NCBI GenBank assembly: GCA_043758755.1
Contig: JAYVMW010000017.1
Coordinates: forward strand, 1-64,000
Reading direction: 5' to 3'
DNA: 64,000 bases
From: Solimicrobium sp043758755
Lineage (GTDB): Bacteria > Pseudomonadota > Gammaproteobacteria > Burkholderiales > Burkholderiaceae_D
Shown here: positions 8,883-18,645 of the stretch, one piece after another
How the letters are laid out: each line of letters begins with the position of its first letter
Numbering within the stretch: the stretch's first letter is position 1
Translations under genes and position numbers: made by a program
Notes under the pieces: model-generated
What the model saw: the letters and a program-made list of their open reading frames with translations, nothing else
The model's database searches: none
Told to the model about the DNA's origin: nothing

Positions 8883-10103
8883 TCAGTCTTCCAAAATGAA
8901 CTTAAGTCCCGCATGAGATTCAAGGCGCTTGACCAGTGTGCTACCCATGGCACTGCCCGGTGTCCAGACGCCACCAACCGTTCTGTTTTGATCGATATCC
9001 TGAGCCAGACATAAAGCGCTTTCAGCAATCATTTTGCAGGTTGAGCCGTACCCGGGGTCGCGATCACCTTTAACCGTGGCCCGCAATTGTTGACCCTGCG
9101 CCGTTGCGCCAATGAATACAATCTCATAACGACCTGCTTCCCTGGAGGCCTGATCAGGTCCCTCACCCGGCTTTGGCAGTGCAAATCTGCGCAACAATGC
9201 GCGGGTCGGCGCAAACCCAAGCAATGCGTTTTGAATCCGCGTCGAGCGCGCCAGCGCTTTGGCCCGCTTCAATCCCTTTGCGCCGTCACCCGTTAACATG
9301 CGCTCGTCATACAAGAAGTCCCGGCCCCAGGGATGGCCAAGCAGTGCATTGCTGCGATGGATATTTTTGGTGTTGATCGTTGCCATGACAAAAGGACCGG
9401 TCCACGACCTGGCCCACTCGTCATACGCTGCCGATTCGCCCTCGGGTTGCTGCGGGCCGTTAAATCCCGGGGTCAGGGCAAATGGATCTGCCATGGTTTT
9501 TGCCAGTTGCGGTTCGCGCGCCATGCGTTCAATGGTGGCCAACGCGCTGGCCAGTGTTCCGCCTGACATTTGACCTTTCATTACCCGAACCCGGCCATGG
9601 ACGCGACTCAATGGCTGACCAAAGCGCTGCCGCGCCTGCTCCTGCAGAAATACCACACCAAGATCAAACGGAATCGAATCAAACCCGCAGGAAAACACGA
9701 TACGTGCACCGCTGCTGCGTGCCGGCGCTTCCAGTTGCGGAATCATGTGCGCCATCCAGCCCGGTTCACCACACAGGTCAACATAGTCGGTGCCAGATGC
9801 CGCGCAGGCCCGCACCAGCTTTTCGCCATACAGCTGATATGGTCCAACAGTGGTAATGACAACTTTGGTGCGAGAAACCAGTTGGGCCAGCGCAGCAGAG
9901 TCGCTCGCATCGACCGCAATTAAAGGCACTGCCGGTGCTACGCCGATCAAATCCCGGACATCAGCCAATTTGGCAGCGCTGCGTCCGGCCATGGCCCAGG
10001 CAACGTCACCGGTTGTGCCATAAGTGGCGTTGATATATTCGGCCACCAGGCGCCCTGTGAAACCGGTAGCGCCGAAAACGATTACGTCAAATTCTTTTTT
10101 CAT
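8883..10103 (-). CDS. Saccharopine dehydrogenase-like trans-acting enoyl reductase family protein
   Basis: A 406-residue protein that begins FDVIVFGATGFTGRLVAEYI, a Rossmann nucleotide-binding motif (GATGFTG), and contains TDYVDLCGEPGWM and FSCGFDSIPFDLGV, the core of the saccharopine dehydrogenase-like oxidoreductases related to mycobacterial trans-acting enoyl reductase. Known members reduce double bonds in polyketide or lipid intermediates; other family members have no known substrate. It is the last gene of the efflux operon, 42 bases after the tetR stop, so it may be induced with the pump. What it reduces here is unknown. Confidence 0.8.
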   Translation of the reverse strand: MKKEFDVIVFGATGFTGRLVAEYINATYGTTGDVAWAMAGRSAAKLADVRDLIGVAPAVPLIAVDASDSAALAQLVSRTKVVITTVGPYQLYGEKLVRACAASGTDYVDLCGEPGWMAHMIPQLEAPARSSGARIVFSCGFDSIPFDLGVVFLQEQARQRFGQPLSRVHGRVRVMKGQMSGGTLASALATIERMAREPQLAKTMADPFALTPGFNGPQQPEGESAAYDEWARSWTGPFVMATINTKNIHRSNALLGHPWGRDFLYDERMLTGDGAKGLKRAKALARSTRIQNALLGFAPTRALLRRFALPKPGEGPDQASREAGRYEIVFIGATAQGQQLRATVKGDRDPGYGSTCKMIAESALCLAQDIDQNRTVGGVWTPGSAMGSTLVKRLESHAGLKFILED

Positions 10104-10145
10104 GGTTGAGATCCAACTTTCTTATTTATTATTCGGATTTGCACA

Positions 10146-10793
10146 TCATATGCTTCTGGCGCCGGCCCGAAACAATAACCAGGTACTTTCAAAAAATTCC
10201 CTCCGTTCGACTTCGTCGGATAAACAAATCCGGTTACCCAGCAGGTGCTGCTGGTAGATCCAGCCAGTGCACATGCCACCCAGGGCGCGACACAGGTGGA
10301 CCAGTGGCACATCAGAACGAATCTGGCCGCTCGATCGGGCCGCGTCCAGCAATCTGGCAAAGGTATTTTCAATCGGACAGAACGCGGCCTCAATGACCTT
10401 GATGGCCAAATCCGGAAAGCGGGTTGATTCGGCAATCATGATCCGGTACAGCGCCATACTTTCCGCATTGGCAAACGGCACATTCATCAGATTCCAGCAC
10501 AGTTCCCGGAGCGAATCCAGACAATTTTCCGACTTCACTTCAATTTGCAAAGGACTGTCCAGCACGCCATGAATCATATCGAGAATGACCGCAATGAACA
10601 GTTCTTCTTTGGAAGAATAGCGCCGGTAAATGGTCTGCTTGCCGATTTCAGCCCGTGCGGCAATCTGTTCAATTGAGGTCGCTGCATAACCCTGCTGGGC
10701 AAACAGCATCGTTGCGATGGTCAGTATATGGCGATTCAACAACTCAATGGTTTGCGCATCAGGGCGTCCGGTGCGATGCAAGGTCAGGGTCAT
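10146..10793 (-). CDS. TetR/AcrR-family repressor of the RND operon
   Basis: A 215-residue regulator. The N-terminal helix-turn-helix is clear: FAQQGYAATSIEQIAARAEI and GKQTIYRRYSSKEELFIAVI, with the C-terminal ligand-binding part like AcrR C-terminal domain families (TetR_C). Its ATG overlaps the stop of the RND pump gene by four bases (ATGA), so it is translationally coupled to the pump. This position suggests autoregulated control of the operon, with likely operators upstream of the adaptor gene at 15007-15053. The inducer is unknown; family members bind hydrophobic drugs or fatty acids. Confidence 0.85.
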   Translation of the reverse strand: MTLTLHRTGRPDAQTIELLNRHILTIATMLFAQQGYAATSIEQIAARAEIGKQTIYRRYSSKEELFIAVILDMIHGVLDSPLQIEVKSENCLDSLRELCWNLMNVPFANAESMALYRIMIAESTRFPDLAIKVIEAAFCPIENTFARLLDAARSSGQIRSDVPLVHLCRALGGMCTGWIYQQHLLGNRICLSDEVERREFFESTWLLFRAGARSI

Positions 10794-13700
10794 AAATTGC
10801 TCGTTTCCGGTGATGGCTTGCCAATCCGGTACCAGGCCGCATACAGCGCCGGCAGAAACAGCAGCGTCAGTACCGTTGCCACCAGCAGCCCCCCCATAAT
10901 GGCCCAGGCCATCGGGCCCCAGAACGTCGAACGGGTCAACGGAATCATGGCAAGAATCGCCGCAGCAGCGGTGAGCATGATCGGCCGAAAGCGCCGAACT
11001 GCCGATTCGATGATCGCATTCCAGACCGATTCACCCTGTTCAATATGCTGGGTGATCTGATCCACCAGAATCACTGAATTGCGCATGATCATACCGGCCA
11101 GTGCAATCACGCCAAGCTGCGCAACGAAACCGAACGGCACCTGAAACAGCGCCAGAATGACTGCCACACCGATAATGCCCAGCGGTGCCGTCAACAGTAC
11201 CAACACGGTATTGACGATATTCTGCAGCTGCATCATCAGTATGGTCACCATCACCAGCACGGCAAACGGCATGATGGCCATGATCGAACCTTCAGCAACC
11301 GTGCTGGCTTCCTGAGAACCGCCAACGTCAATGCCATATCCGATAGGCAGTTTTTTGCGCAGCTCGCTGATCTGTGGCAGCAGCGCCATGGTCACATCCG
11401 GGGCCTGGGCACCGTCCACGTCAGCGCGCACCGCAATGGTTGGCATGCGATCGCGGCGCCAGATAATACTGTCCTCACTGTCCAGGCGCAGCGTGCCGAT
11501 TTGCGACAGCGCCACGTAGCGCCCGCCCGGCAACTGTATCTGCAGGTCGCGCAGATTATCCAGATTGGTTCGCTGCGGTGCAACCAGTCGGGTGACCACA
11601 TCAATGTCGCGGTCGTATTCACGATACTGCGTGACGCTGATGCCGGACAGGGAGTTCTGCAAGGCCTGGCCGATCTGCTGTGAAGTCACACCCAGTGAGC
11701 GGGCCCGGTCCTGATCCACTTCGAGTCGCATGACCTTGCTGCGCTCGCCCCAGTCGGTATTGACGTGACGGACGTGTGGATTGGCGCGCATGACCGCTTG
11801 CACCTGTTCGACCACCGGCCACAGATTGACCGCCTGCGGACCATACACCCGGAACTGCACCGGATAACCGACCGGCGGGCCGCTTTCGAGTCGCGACACC
11901 CGTCCACGCACCAGAGGGAAGTCGGTTTCAAACCACGCTTCAATTTTGGCGGCAACCTGTTCCCGAACGTGTTCATCGCGCGTCATGACAGTGAGCTGGG
12001 CAAAATTCAGATTCGGCAATTGCTGATCCAAAGGCAGGAAAAAACGTGGCGAACCGGTTCCGATATAACTGGTTACGCTGACCACATTCGGGTCCAGCTT
12101 CAGCCTGGCTTCAACTGCCTTCACCTGGTTCTCGGTTTGGGCAAAACTGGACGCCTGCGGCAGCCACATATCCACCATCAGTTCCGGCCGGTCGGTGCTG
12201 GGAAAAAACTGTTTGGGCACGATCTGGAACGCCAGCACCGCCACAAAAAATGCCGCCAGTGTCGAAAATATGACGACAAACCGGTGATCCAGGCACCATA
12301 CCACCACAGCGCGGAAGCGCACATAAAACGGCTTCTGATACACCGCGTTTTCATCTTCGCTGTGCTGCGTCTTGGGTAAAAGAATGAAGCCCAGATACGG
12401 CGTGAACAGCACTGCGACCAACCAGGACAGCAGCAGTGAAATGCCCACCACCTGAAAAATCGACTGGGTATATTCGCCGGCATTGGACTGGGCCAGACCG
12501 ACCGGCATAAAACCGGCTGCCGTAATGAGAGTACCGGTCAGCATCGGAAAGGCCGTTGAGGTATAGGCAAATGTGGCCGCGCGCACCCGGTCCCAGCCTT
12601 GTTCCAGTTTGATCGCCATCATTTCCACGGCGATAATCGCATCATCAACCAGCAGACCCAGCGCAATGATCAATGCACCCAGCGAGACCCGTTGCAGATC
12701 GATATGCAGCAGGTACATGACGAAAAAGGTCATGGCCAGCACCAGAGGAATCGACAGCGCCACGACCACGCCGGCGCGCAGGCCCAACGAGAGAAAAGAC
12801 ACCGCCAGCACAATGGCGATCGCTTCGACCAGGCTTTTTACAAATTCGTGCACCGATTCGGCAACCACTTTAGGTTGATCCGACACTTCGTGTATCTCCA
12901 TGCCGACCGGTAATTCGCTGCGCACGCGCTGAACGGTTGCTTCAAGGCGCTTGCCAAGAGAAATCACGTCACCGCCCTTGCGCATGCTCACAGCCAGTCC
13001 TAGCGCATCCTGCCCATTGAAGTGCAGCCGGGTGGCAGGCGGATCAACGTAGCCGCGGTAAACTTTGGCAACATCGCCGAGCCGCACGTGATGAGCACCG
13101 ACATTGATACCGATATTGCGTATGGCATCGACCGAGTCAAACTCTCCCGTTACCCGCAGCGCCACGCGTTCGCTGCCGGTTTCCACGGTGCCGGCCGGAA
13201 CCATGGCATTGGTCGCCTGCAGGGTCTGGTAAATCAGTTGCGGACTGAGTCCGAGGCTGGCCAACCTGGCGGCCTCAGTTTCGACATAAATACGCTCATC
13301 CTGCACGCCAAGGTAGTCGACTTTATTGACATCCGGAACCCGCAGCAGTTCATCGCGTACCGCATCGACATATTTTTTCAGTTCAGCCTGACTGAAACCA
13401 TCGCTGGTAAAAGCGTACAGGTTGCCGAACGTGTCACCGAATTCGTCATTATAAAAAGGGCCGAGTGTACCGGCCGGCAGTGTGTGCTGAATATCAGCTA
13501 CTTTTTTGCGCACCTGATACCAGATTTCGCGTACATCTTTGGGCGGCACGGCTTCACGCAGGGCGATGTGCAACTGACTTTCACCCGGCTTGGAGAAGCT
13601 GCGGATATAGTCCACTTCCGGAATTTCCTGCAGCTTGCGTTCGAGTTTATCGGTCAGTTGCAGTTCCACTTCGCGTGCCGAAGCACCGGGCCAGTAGCTT

Positions 13701-13852
13701 TGTACCACCATCATCTTGAAGGTAAATTCAGGATCTTCCTTGCGCCCGAGTGTCAGGTAAGCGAACACACCGGCGCCGAGAAAAATCAGAATCAGATACA
13801 GAACAAATTGCTGGTGTTTGAGTGCCCAGTCAGAAAGATTAAAGTCGCGCAT
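10790..13852 (-). CDS. RND efflux pump, inner membrane permease
   Basis: A 1020-residue RND transporter of the hydrophobe/amphiphile type. The N-terminus (LKHQQFVLYLILIFLGAGVF) is the first membrane helix, followed by a periplasmic porter loop (ASAREVELQLTDKLERKLQE). The membrane domain carries GLLVDDAIIAVEMM in helix 4, with the acidic pair used for proton transfer, and FMPVGLAQSN. A second half repeats the layout (FGFVAQLGVIALAGMIMRNS). Length matches AcrB/MexB relatives. It forms a tripartite pump with the adaptor encoded 10 bases upstream; no outer membrane channel lies in the operon, so one must be borrowed. Substrates are not predictable. Confidence 0.9.
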   Translation of the reverse strand: MRDFNLSDWALKHQQFVLYLILIFLGAGVFAYLTLGRKEDPEFTFKMMVVQSYWPGASAREVELQLTDKLERKLQEIPEVDYIRSFSKPGESQLHIALREAVPPKDVREIWYQVRKKVADIQHTLPAGTLGPFYNDEFGDTFGNLYAFTSDGFSQAELKKYVDAVRDELLRVPDVNKVDYLGVQDERIYVETEAARLASLGLSPQLIYQTLQATNAMVPAGTVETGSERVALRVTGEFDSVDAIRNIGINVGAHHVRLGDVAKVYRGYVDPPATRLHFNGQDALGLAVSMRKGGDVISLGKRLEATVQRVRSELPVGMEIHEVSDQPKVVAESVHEFVKSLVEAIAIVLAVSFLSLGLRAGVVVALSIPLVLAMTFFVMYLLHIDLQRVSLGALIIALGLLVDDAIIAVEMMAIKLEQGWDRVRAATFAYTSTAFPMLTGTLITAAGFMPVGLAQSNAGEYTQSIFQVVGISLLLSWLVAVLFTPYLGFILLPKTQHSEDENAVYQKPFYVRFRAVVVWCLDHRFVVIFSTLAAFFVAVLAFQIVPKQFFPSTDRPELMVDMWLPQASSFAQTENQVKAVEARLKLDPNVVSVTSYIGTGSPRFFLPLDQQLPNLNFAQLTVMTRDEHVREQVAAKIEAWFETDFPLVRGRVSRLESGPPVGYPVQFRVYGPQAVNLWPVVEQVQAVMRANPHVRHVNTDWGERSKVMRLEVDQDRARSLGVTSQQIGQALQNSLSGISVTQYREYDRDIDVVTRLVAPQRTNLDNLRDLQIQLPGGRYVALSQIGTLRLDSEDSIIWRRDRMPTIAVRADVDGAQAPDVTMALLPQISELRKKLPIGYGIDVGGSQEASTVAEGSIMAIMPFAVLVMVTILMMQLQNIVNTVLVLLTAPLGIIGVAVILALFQVPFGFVAQLGVIALAGMIMRNSVILVDQITQHIEQGESVWNAIIESAVRRFRPIMLTAAAAILAMIPLTRSTFWGPMAWAIMGGLLVATVLTLLFLPALYAAWYRIGKPSPETSNL

Positions 13853-13861
13853 GTCGATTCC

Positions 13862-14905
13862 TCAGGGACGAACCAGCTGGCTCTGGGCCAGGCGGACCCG
13901 TTCGCCTTCGTGCAGCACATGGGCTCCGGCTGTCACAATCACATCTCCGGATTTGACACCGGCTGTGATCCAGACTCTGTCACCATGCACGTCACCGAGC
14001 TGCACGGATTGCGAGTGGACTGTCTCGGAGGTCTTGTCAACAACCCAGACGCGCGGTTTGCCATCGGTATCGTAAATCGCGGTCAACGGCATCGGCACGC
14101 CCTGCATCGGACTGGTCGGCAGGGTGACGTTGGCCGTCATGCCAAGTCGCACATTGGCATCGGCATTGACGATGGTAATGCGCGCTGCGTAAGTGCGCGT
14201 GGCCTGATCGGTATCAACCGCCATGTCACGCAGCCTGCCGGTGTAGTGGTGGCCGGGAGCCGCCCACAGTTTGACGTCAAAAGTACCGGCATCCTTGATT
14301 TCGCCTACCCGTGACTCCGGCACGCTGATGGCCACTTCACGTTCACCATCTTCGGCAATTGTGACCACCGGTTGTCCGGGGGCTACCACCTGACCGGCTT
14401 CGGCACTAACGTTGGTGACTACCCCGTCATGTTCGGCTTTCAGAAGCGTATAACCATCCTGATTGGCTGCAAGCTTGTATTGCGCTTCGGCCACATCCAG
14501 CGAGGCCTTGGTTTGATCCACATTCGACTGACTCACAAACCCATTGTTCTTGAGTTCACGCGATCGGTTAAAGTCCATGGTTGCCTGATCCAGCCGGCTT
14601 TTCGCCGCAGATGTCTGCAATGCCAGATCGCGCCCGTCCAACCTGTACAGCACCTCGTTGGCCCTGACATGCCGGCCCAGCTCAACCGAGCGTTCCACGA
14701 TCCGTCCGCCCAGTCGAAAACCGAGCTGCACCTCGCGGCGCGCCGTCACCGTTCCCGCATAATCGGCTGTGCCGGCACTGCCGCCCTGCCGCGCGACCTC
14801 GGTACGCACGGGCCGGACCTCCTCATAAGGTTTGCTGTCGCGGTTGCAGCCGGACAGTACTGACAATCCGAGCGTCAATGCCGCGATTAAACAGGTCTGC
14901 TTCAT
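13862..14905 (-). CDS. RND efflux periplasmic adaptor lipoprotein
   Basis: A 347-residue membrane fusion protein. The leader MKQTCLIAALTLGLSVLSGC ends in a lipobox, so it is anchored to the inner membrane. The lipoyl/barrel-sandwich halves are visible as GRHVRANEVLYRLDGRDLAL and YTLLKAEHDGVVTNVSAEAG, separated by the alpha-helical hairpin, and the beta-barrel follows. It is the first gene of the operon. I chose the ATG at 14905 because GGAG lies five bases before it; the longer frame lacks a ribosome site and would put an extra segment before the lipoprotein signal. Confidence 0.9.
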   Translation of the reverse strand: MKQTCLIAALTLGLSVLSGCNRDSKPYEEVRPVRTEVARQGGSAGTADYAGTVTARREVQLGFRLGGRIVERSVELGRHVRANEVLYRLDGRDLALQTSAAKSRLDQATMDFNRSRELKNNGFVSQSNVDQTKASLDVAEAQYKLAANQDGYTLLKAEHDGVVTNVSAEAGQVVAPGQPVVTIAEDGEREVAISVPESRVGEIKDAGTFDVKLWAAPGHHYTGRLRDMAVDTDQATRTYAARITIVNADANVRLGMTANVTLPTSPMQGVPMPLTAIYDTDGKPRVWVVDKTSETVHSQSVQLGDVHGDRVWITAGVKSGDVIVTAGAHVLHEGERVRLAQSQLVRP

Positions 14906-15001
14906 ACAAACTCCAAAGAGGAAATGGTGCAACGTTTTGACGTGAAATGGATTTGGCCCACACAGGACTGATTGGCCATCGGCTGGAAAATGTCATTTAT
15001 T

Positions 15002-15053
15002 ACAATACGAGACGATTGCGTCTAGTTTAATTTCTGGACGAGATCTTGTCCAG
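15002..15053 (-). promoter_or_regulatory. Promoter and operators of the RND operon
   Basis: Reading on the minus strand, TTAAAC (15025-15030) and TATTGT (15002-15007) are spaced 17 bases and make a plausible -35/-10 pair. The spacer is filled by an inverted repeat ACGAGACG/CGTCTAGT (15007-15026, one mismatch, spacer ATTG), and a second palindrome CTGGAC...GTCCAG around AGATCT lies just upstream at 15034-15053. An operator inside the promoter spacer is the usual design for TetR-type repression, and the operon encodes such a repressor. The assignment is inferred. Confidence 0.55.
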
Positions 15054-15096
15054 TGGCAAAATGCTAAAAAGGGTCGGCTCGGTGAAAATCAGTGTC

Positions 15097-16419
15097 TCAG
15101 GGGGCTAATTGCAACGCGCCTGTGACGGTGGGCGCAGCGATGAGTGCTCTTTGGATCATCGGTTCGGGCGCGTCTGCGCTGTAGGTCAAAGCCAGCGCGA
15201 CGGGTAAATTCAGGCGTGCTGCCAGAGTGGCAGCGGGCCAGAAATCGGGCGAGACGATACTGCTGGCGCCGGCAATATCGCTGGCGTTGCCAGTTACGCT
15301 GGCCTGCTGGTTGACGTTGGAGGCAGCAATTCCTTCCGAATTAATGAGCGCCGTGCCGCTGGTCTGCGCAAACAGATTGGCCGTCATCGCAAGCGATTGG
15401 GTACCGGCTACCGCATTGATAAAAGCGCCGCCGGGATGGTTGTCGACCAGCGTGTTATGAAGCATCTGCATGCTATTGACCGGCCACATCAGGCCTTCCT
15501 CACCATAGGCAATGACGGTGGGGTTCCTGGCCATTACCCCCTTTTGCAGCAAATTGCCGCACAAATAGACCTGGCCACCGTTGGGAAAATCCATCGTGTA
15601 GCTTGCCGTTCCGGTGCTGCCATCCATGAAATAACTGTTTTCTATGTGGGTTTGCGCAGCACGGCTTTTCAGGTTATGCCCGACTTTGGCTTCATGGAAA
15701 TAGCTCGCCGTGACCGTGAGCCTGGCAATCTGACCGATATACAGATTGTGGGTGTAACCGTCGCCGTAGCCATTGCGGGCAAATTCGGAGCGATCGATGG
15801 TTACTGTGGTTGGCGTGCCGGCGAGTCCGCCCAATATGCCATTTTCGCCATCGTAAAAGCCGCAGTTGATGACAGTAAAGCTGCCCGTCGTATTCTGAAT
15901 CCGTACCGCCGCGCCATTGTTATTGCCATTGCCGGGCGAATAAGGGATCGTGGCGTTGTGAAATTCAATACTGTCGAGCGTGACGTTGGCACCGGAAATC
16001 ACCCAGATGCCTTTGCCCTGCACACTTTTGCCACCTGAATAAAGCACAGCGCGTCCGCCTGTGCCACAGATAGTGAGGTTATCCTGATTCCATGCCGCTG
16101 CGTCACCCGTGTAGTTGCCGGCGCTGATTTTGATGATATCGCCGGCCTGTGCAACGGCAGCCGCAGCACTGGGAACCGCATAGGTTTTACCGGGGCCGAC
16201 CAGCAGCACCCGCCCCGTTGCCGAATCACAGGCAGTTCCGGTCGCCGGTGTTGAGAGCGATGTTGGATCCGTCGCAGCGCTGGCGTGGTCAGCTGGAGTG
16301 GCAACTGCGAAAGTCGGCCGGAGACCTCCACTGCCGCCGCAGGCCGTCATAGCCACGCCAGCCAGAAAGATCATAACCCGGCTCGCTGTGTGAGCGCCTC
16401 TGCGTCTACAGGTGTTCAT
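15097..16419 (-). CDS. Right-handed beta-helix lipoprotein
   Basis: About 440 residues. The leader ends VMIFLAGVAMTACGGSGG, a lipobox with a Gly/Ser tail. The body starts with a segment typical of parallel beta-helix proteins (VLLVGPGKTYAVPSAAAAVA, then AGDIIKISAGNYTGD) and carries repeated turns with Asn/Gly ladders (LDSIEFHNATIPYSPGNGNN, VINCGFYDGENGILGG). Such folds occur in pectate lyase-like enzymes and in surface carbohydrate-binding proteins; I see no certain catalytic residues. The ATG at 16419 has a strong AAGGAGG site; the upstream extension was rejected. It is divergent from the neighbouring hydrolase gene. Confidence 0.75.
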   Translation of the reverse strand: MNTCRRRGAHTASRVMIFLAGVAMTACGGSGGLRPTFAVATPADHASAATDPTSLSTPATGTACDSATGRVLLVGPGKTYAVPSAAAAVAQAGDIIKISAGNYTGDAAAWNQDNLTICGTGGRAVLYSGGKSVQGKGIWVISGANVTLDSIEFHNATIPYSPGNGNNNGAAVRIQNTTGSFTVINCGFYDGENGILGGLAGTPTTVTIDRSEFARNGYGDGYTHNLYIGQIARLTVTASYFHEAKVGHNLKSRAAQTHIENSYFMDGSTGTASYTMDFPNGGQVYLCGNLLQKGVMARNPTVIAYGEEGLMWPVNSMQMLHNTLVDNHPGGAFINAVAGTQSLAMTANLFAQTSGTALINSEGIAASNVNQQASVTGNASDIAGASSIVSPDFWPAATLAARLNLPVALALTYSADAPEPMIQRALIAAPTVTGALQLAP

Positions 16420-16602
16420 ATTCGACGCCTCCTTGTCAATTGACCGGAAACCAACCCAGCAGTTACGAGTCCATTCTATGCCTGAAATCCAAATCAAATG
16501 CGGCAGGCACTGACATTGCCTGAGTAAATTTTCTATGTCAACATGGCGCTTTGCAATTTGTTCCAGTTTTAATTCCCCAAAGTTTTACCGCGAAAGATCC
16601 CA

Positions 16603-18597
16603 ATGAAAATAACCGGCACAAAGTTGGCGCTGTTTGCAGGCATTCTGTTTTTGGCTCAGGCAAACCTGGCACAAACCAATCCCGCAGTTTCCAAACCGGC
16701 CTATCCGGAATTTCCCAGTGAAACACCGGAAAAATTTGTACCGGTCACGGACTATTTTGATTACGTTAAACGCATCGTCGCTGTGCCAATGCGCGATGGC
16801 GTCAAGCTCAATACCGTCATTCTGGTCCCCAAAGTGGCCAGTGGTGCACTGATAAAAAATGCGCCAATCCTGCTCACGCGCACGCCTTACAGTGCCAGTG
16901 AATTCACCAGCCAGAGCGAGAGTTCGCACCTGGCATCGATACTGCAGGGTGAAGACAACGTCACCGATGTGGTCGTGGAAGGCGGTTACATCCGCGTGGT
17001 GCAGGACGTGCGCGGCAAATATGATTCTGAAGGTGATTACGTCATGAATCGTCCCTTGCACGGCAAACTCAATCCCACCCCGGTCGATGATTCCACCGAC
17101 GCCTGGGACACCATAGACTGGCTCAGTAAAAATATTCCGGAATCCAACGGCAGGGTTGGCATTATCGGCACTTCCTACAATGGCTATTTGTCGCTGATGG
17201 CGTTGGTCAATCCGCATCCGGCACTCAAGGTTTCGGTGCCGATCAATCCGATGGTGGATGGCTGGCGCGGTGACGACTGGTTTCACAACGGCGCGTTCCG
17301 GCAGCTCAATTTATCGTATGTCTATGAACAGGTCGTCACCCGTAAAAATGAAGCGAAGTGGGTGACCACCAATTTCGACGATTACGATATGTTCATGCGT
17401 GCCGGTTCGGCCGGGGAACTGGCGCGTTTGCGCAGCCTTGAGCAAAGCGGGTTCTGGAAAAAGCTGCAGGCACATCCGGCCTATGATGAATTCTGGAGTG
17501 AGCAGGCCGTGGATAAAATCCTCGCCAAACTGCCGGTCACTGTCCCAACCATGCTGGTACACAGCCTGTGGGACGCCGAAGATATTTACGGTGATATTGC
17601 AGTCTACAAGGCCATCAAGCCCAAGGACGTGAATAACGACAAAGTGTTTCTGGTTCTGGGCCCATGGCGTCATGGTGGCAGTGTCTTTGAAGGCAGCAGT
17701 CTGGGAGCGATACGCTTTAACAGCGACACCGCGCTGTATTTTAGACAGGAAATTCTGCGTCCGTTTCTGGACCGCTATTTAAAAACCGGTGCAACTGCCG
17801 AACCGGGGGCCCAAATCTCCGCAGTAAATGCATTTGAAACCGGCACCAATAAATGGCGCACGCTGAATTCCTGGCCGGCCGGCTGTGCCAGCGGGTGCGC
17901 AATCAAACCGGTTGCGCTGCATCTGAACGGCGCACAAAACGCCAGCTTCAAGCCGGCAGCAAGCGCCGGTTACGAAGAATATATTTCCGATCCGGCCAAA
18001 CCGGTACCGTATCGGGCCCGTCCGATTCCGCCCTGCTGCTACGATGAATCGAAAGGACAGACCTGGCCACGCTGGCTGGTGGATGACCAGCGTGAAGCCT
18101 CCGGCAGAACCGATGTGCTCAGCTTTACCACCGAGGTGTTGAGCGCGCCGGTAAAAATTGCCGGCGAACCGATTGCCAACCTCGTGGCTTCAACCAGTGG
18201 CACCGATTCAGACTGGGTCGTCAAAGTGATTGATCTGTATCCGGACGAGGTGGCCAGCCAACCTGCGCTGGGCGGCTATCAGTTGATGATTTCCGCTGAT
18301 ATTTTCCGAGGTCGTTACCGTGAAAGTTTTGAAACGGCCAAACCGATACTGGCCAACAAGGCACTGACCTACCGGTTCGGACTGCCCACGGCAAATCATG
18401 TGTTCCTGCCCGGGCATCGGATCATGGTGCAGATTCAGTCGAGCTGGTTCCCGCTGTATGACCGTAATCCTCAGACCTTTGTGCCCAACATTTTCTGGGC
18501 CAAGGCGGACGACTACAAAAAAGCGACGCAACGTATTTATTATGGTGGGGCCGGTGACAGTTTTATTGAGTTGCCGGTCGTTGAAGCGGCGCAATAA
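16603..18597 (+). CDS. CocE/NonD hydrolase, alpha-amino-acid ester hydrolase-like
   Basis: A 664-residue exported protein (signal MKITGTKLALFAGILFLAQA). It has an alpha/beta hydrolase core with nucleophile Ser191 in GIIGTSYNGYL, probable Asp324 in SLWDAED and His357 in GPWRHGG, then a C-terminal jelly-roll domain as in X-Pro dipeptidyl-peptidase relatives. GDDWFHNGAFRQ matches alpha-amino-acid ester hydrolases, and the spacing of the triad (133 then 33) closely follows the Acetobacter enzyme as I recall it. Those enzymes hydrolyse esters and amides of alpha-amino acids and act on beta-lactams with an alpha-amino group. Natural substrate here is unknown. Confidence 0.82.
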   Translation: MKITGTKLALFAGILFLAQANLAQTNPAVSKPAYPEFPSETPEKFVPVTDYFDYVKRIVAVPMRDGVKLNTVILVPKVASGALIKNAPILLTRTPYSASEFTSQSESSHLASILQGEDNVTDVVVEGGYIRVVQDVRGKYDSEGDYVMNRPLHGKLNPTPVDDSTDAWDTIDWLSKNIPESNGRVGIIGTSYNGYLSLMALVNPHPALKVSVPINPMVDGWRGDDWFHNGAFRQLNLSYVYEQVVTRKNEAKWVTTNFDDYDMFMRAGSAGELARLRSLEQSGFWKKLQAHPAYDEFWSEQAVDKILAKLPVTVPTMLVHSLWDAEDIYGDIAVYKAIKPKDVNNDKVFLVLGPWRHGGSVFEGSSLGAIRFNSDTALYFRQEILRPFLDRYLKTGATAEPGAQISAVNAFETGTNKWRTLNSWPAGCASGCAIKPVALHLNGAQNASFKPAASAGYEEYISDPAKPVPYRARPIPPCCYDESKGQTWPRWLVDDQREASGRTDVLSFTTEVLSAPVKIAGEPIANLVASTSGTDSDWVVKVIDLYPDEVASQPALGGYQLMISADIFRGRYRESFETAKPILANKALTYRFGLPTANHVFLPGHRIMVQIQSSWFPLYDRNPQTFVPNIFWAKADDYKKATQRIYYGGAGDSFIELPVVEAAQ

Positions 18598-18645
18598 TCA
18601 GCGCTGTTACCAACCCGTGACTGACCAGTGCAAAGGAAATCTGAA

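Noticed and set aside
13022..14314. Long open plus-strand frame opposite the RND genes
   Set aside because: It is antisense to two clear efflux genes, rich in His/Gln as expected for a shadow of GC-rich coding sequence.
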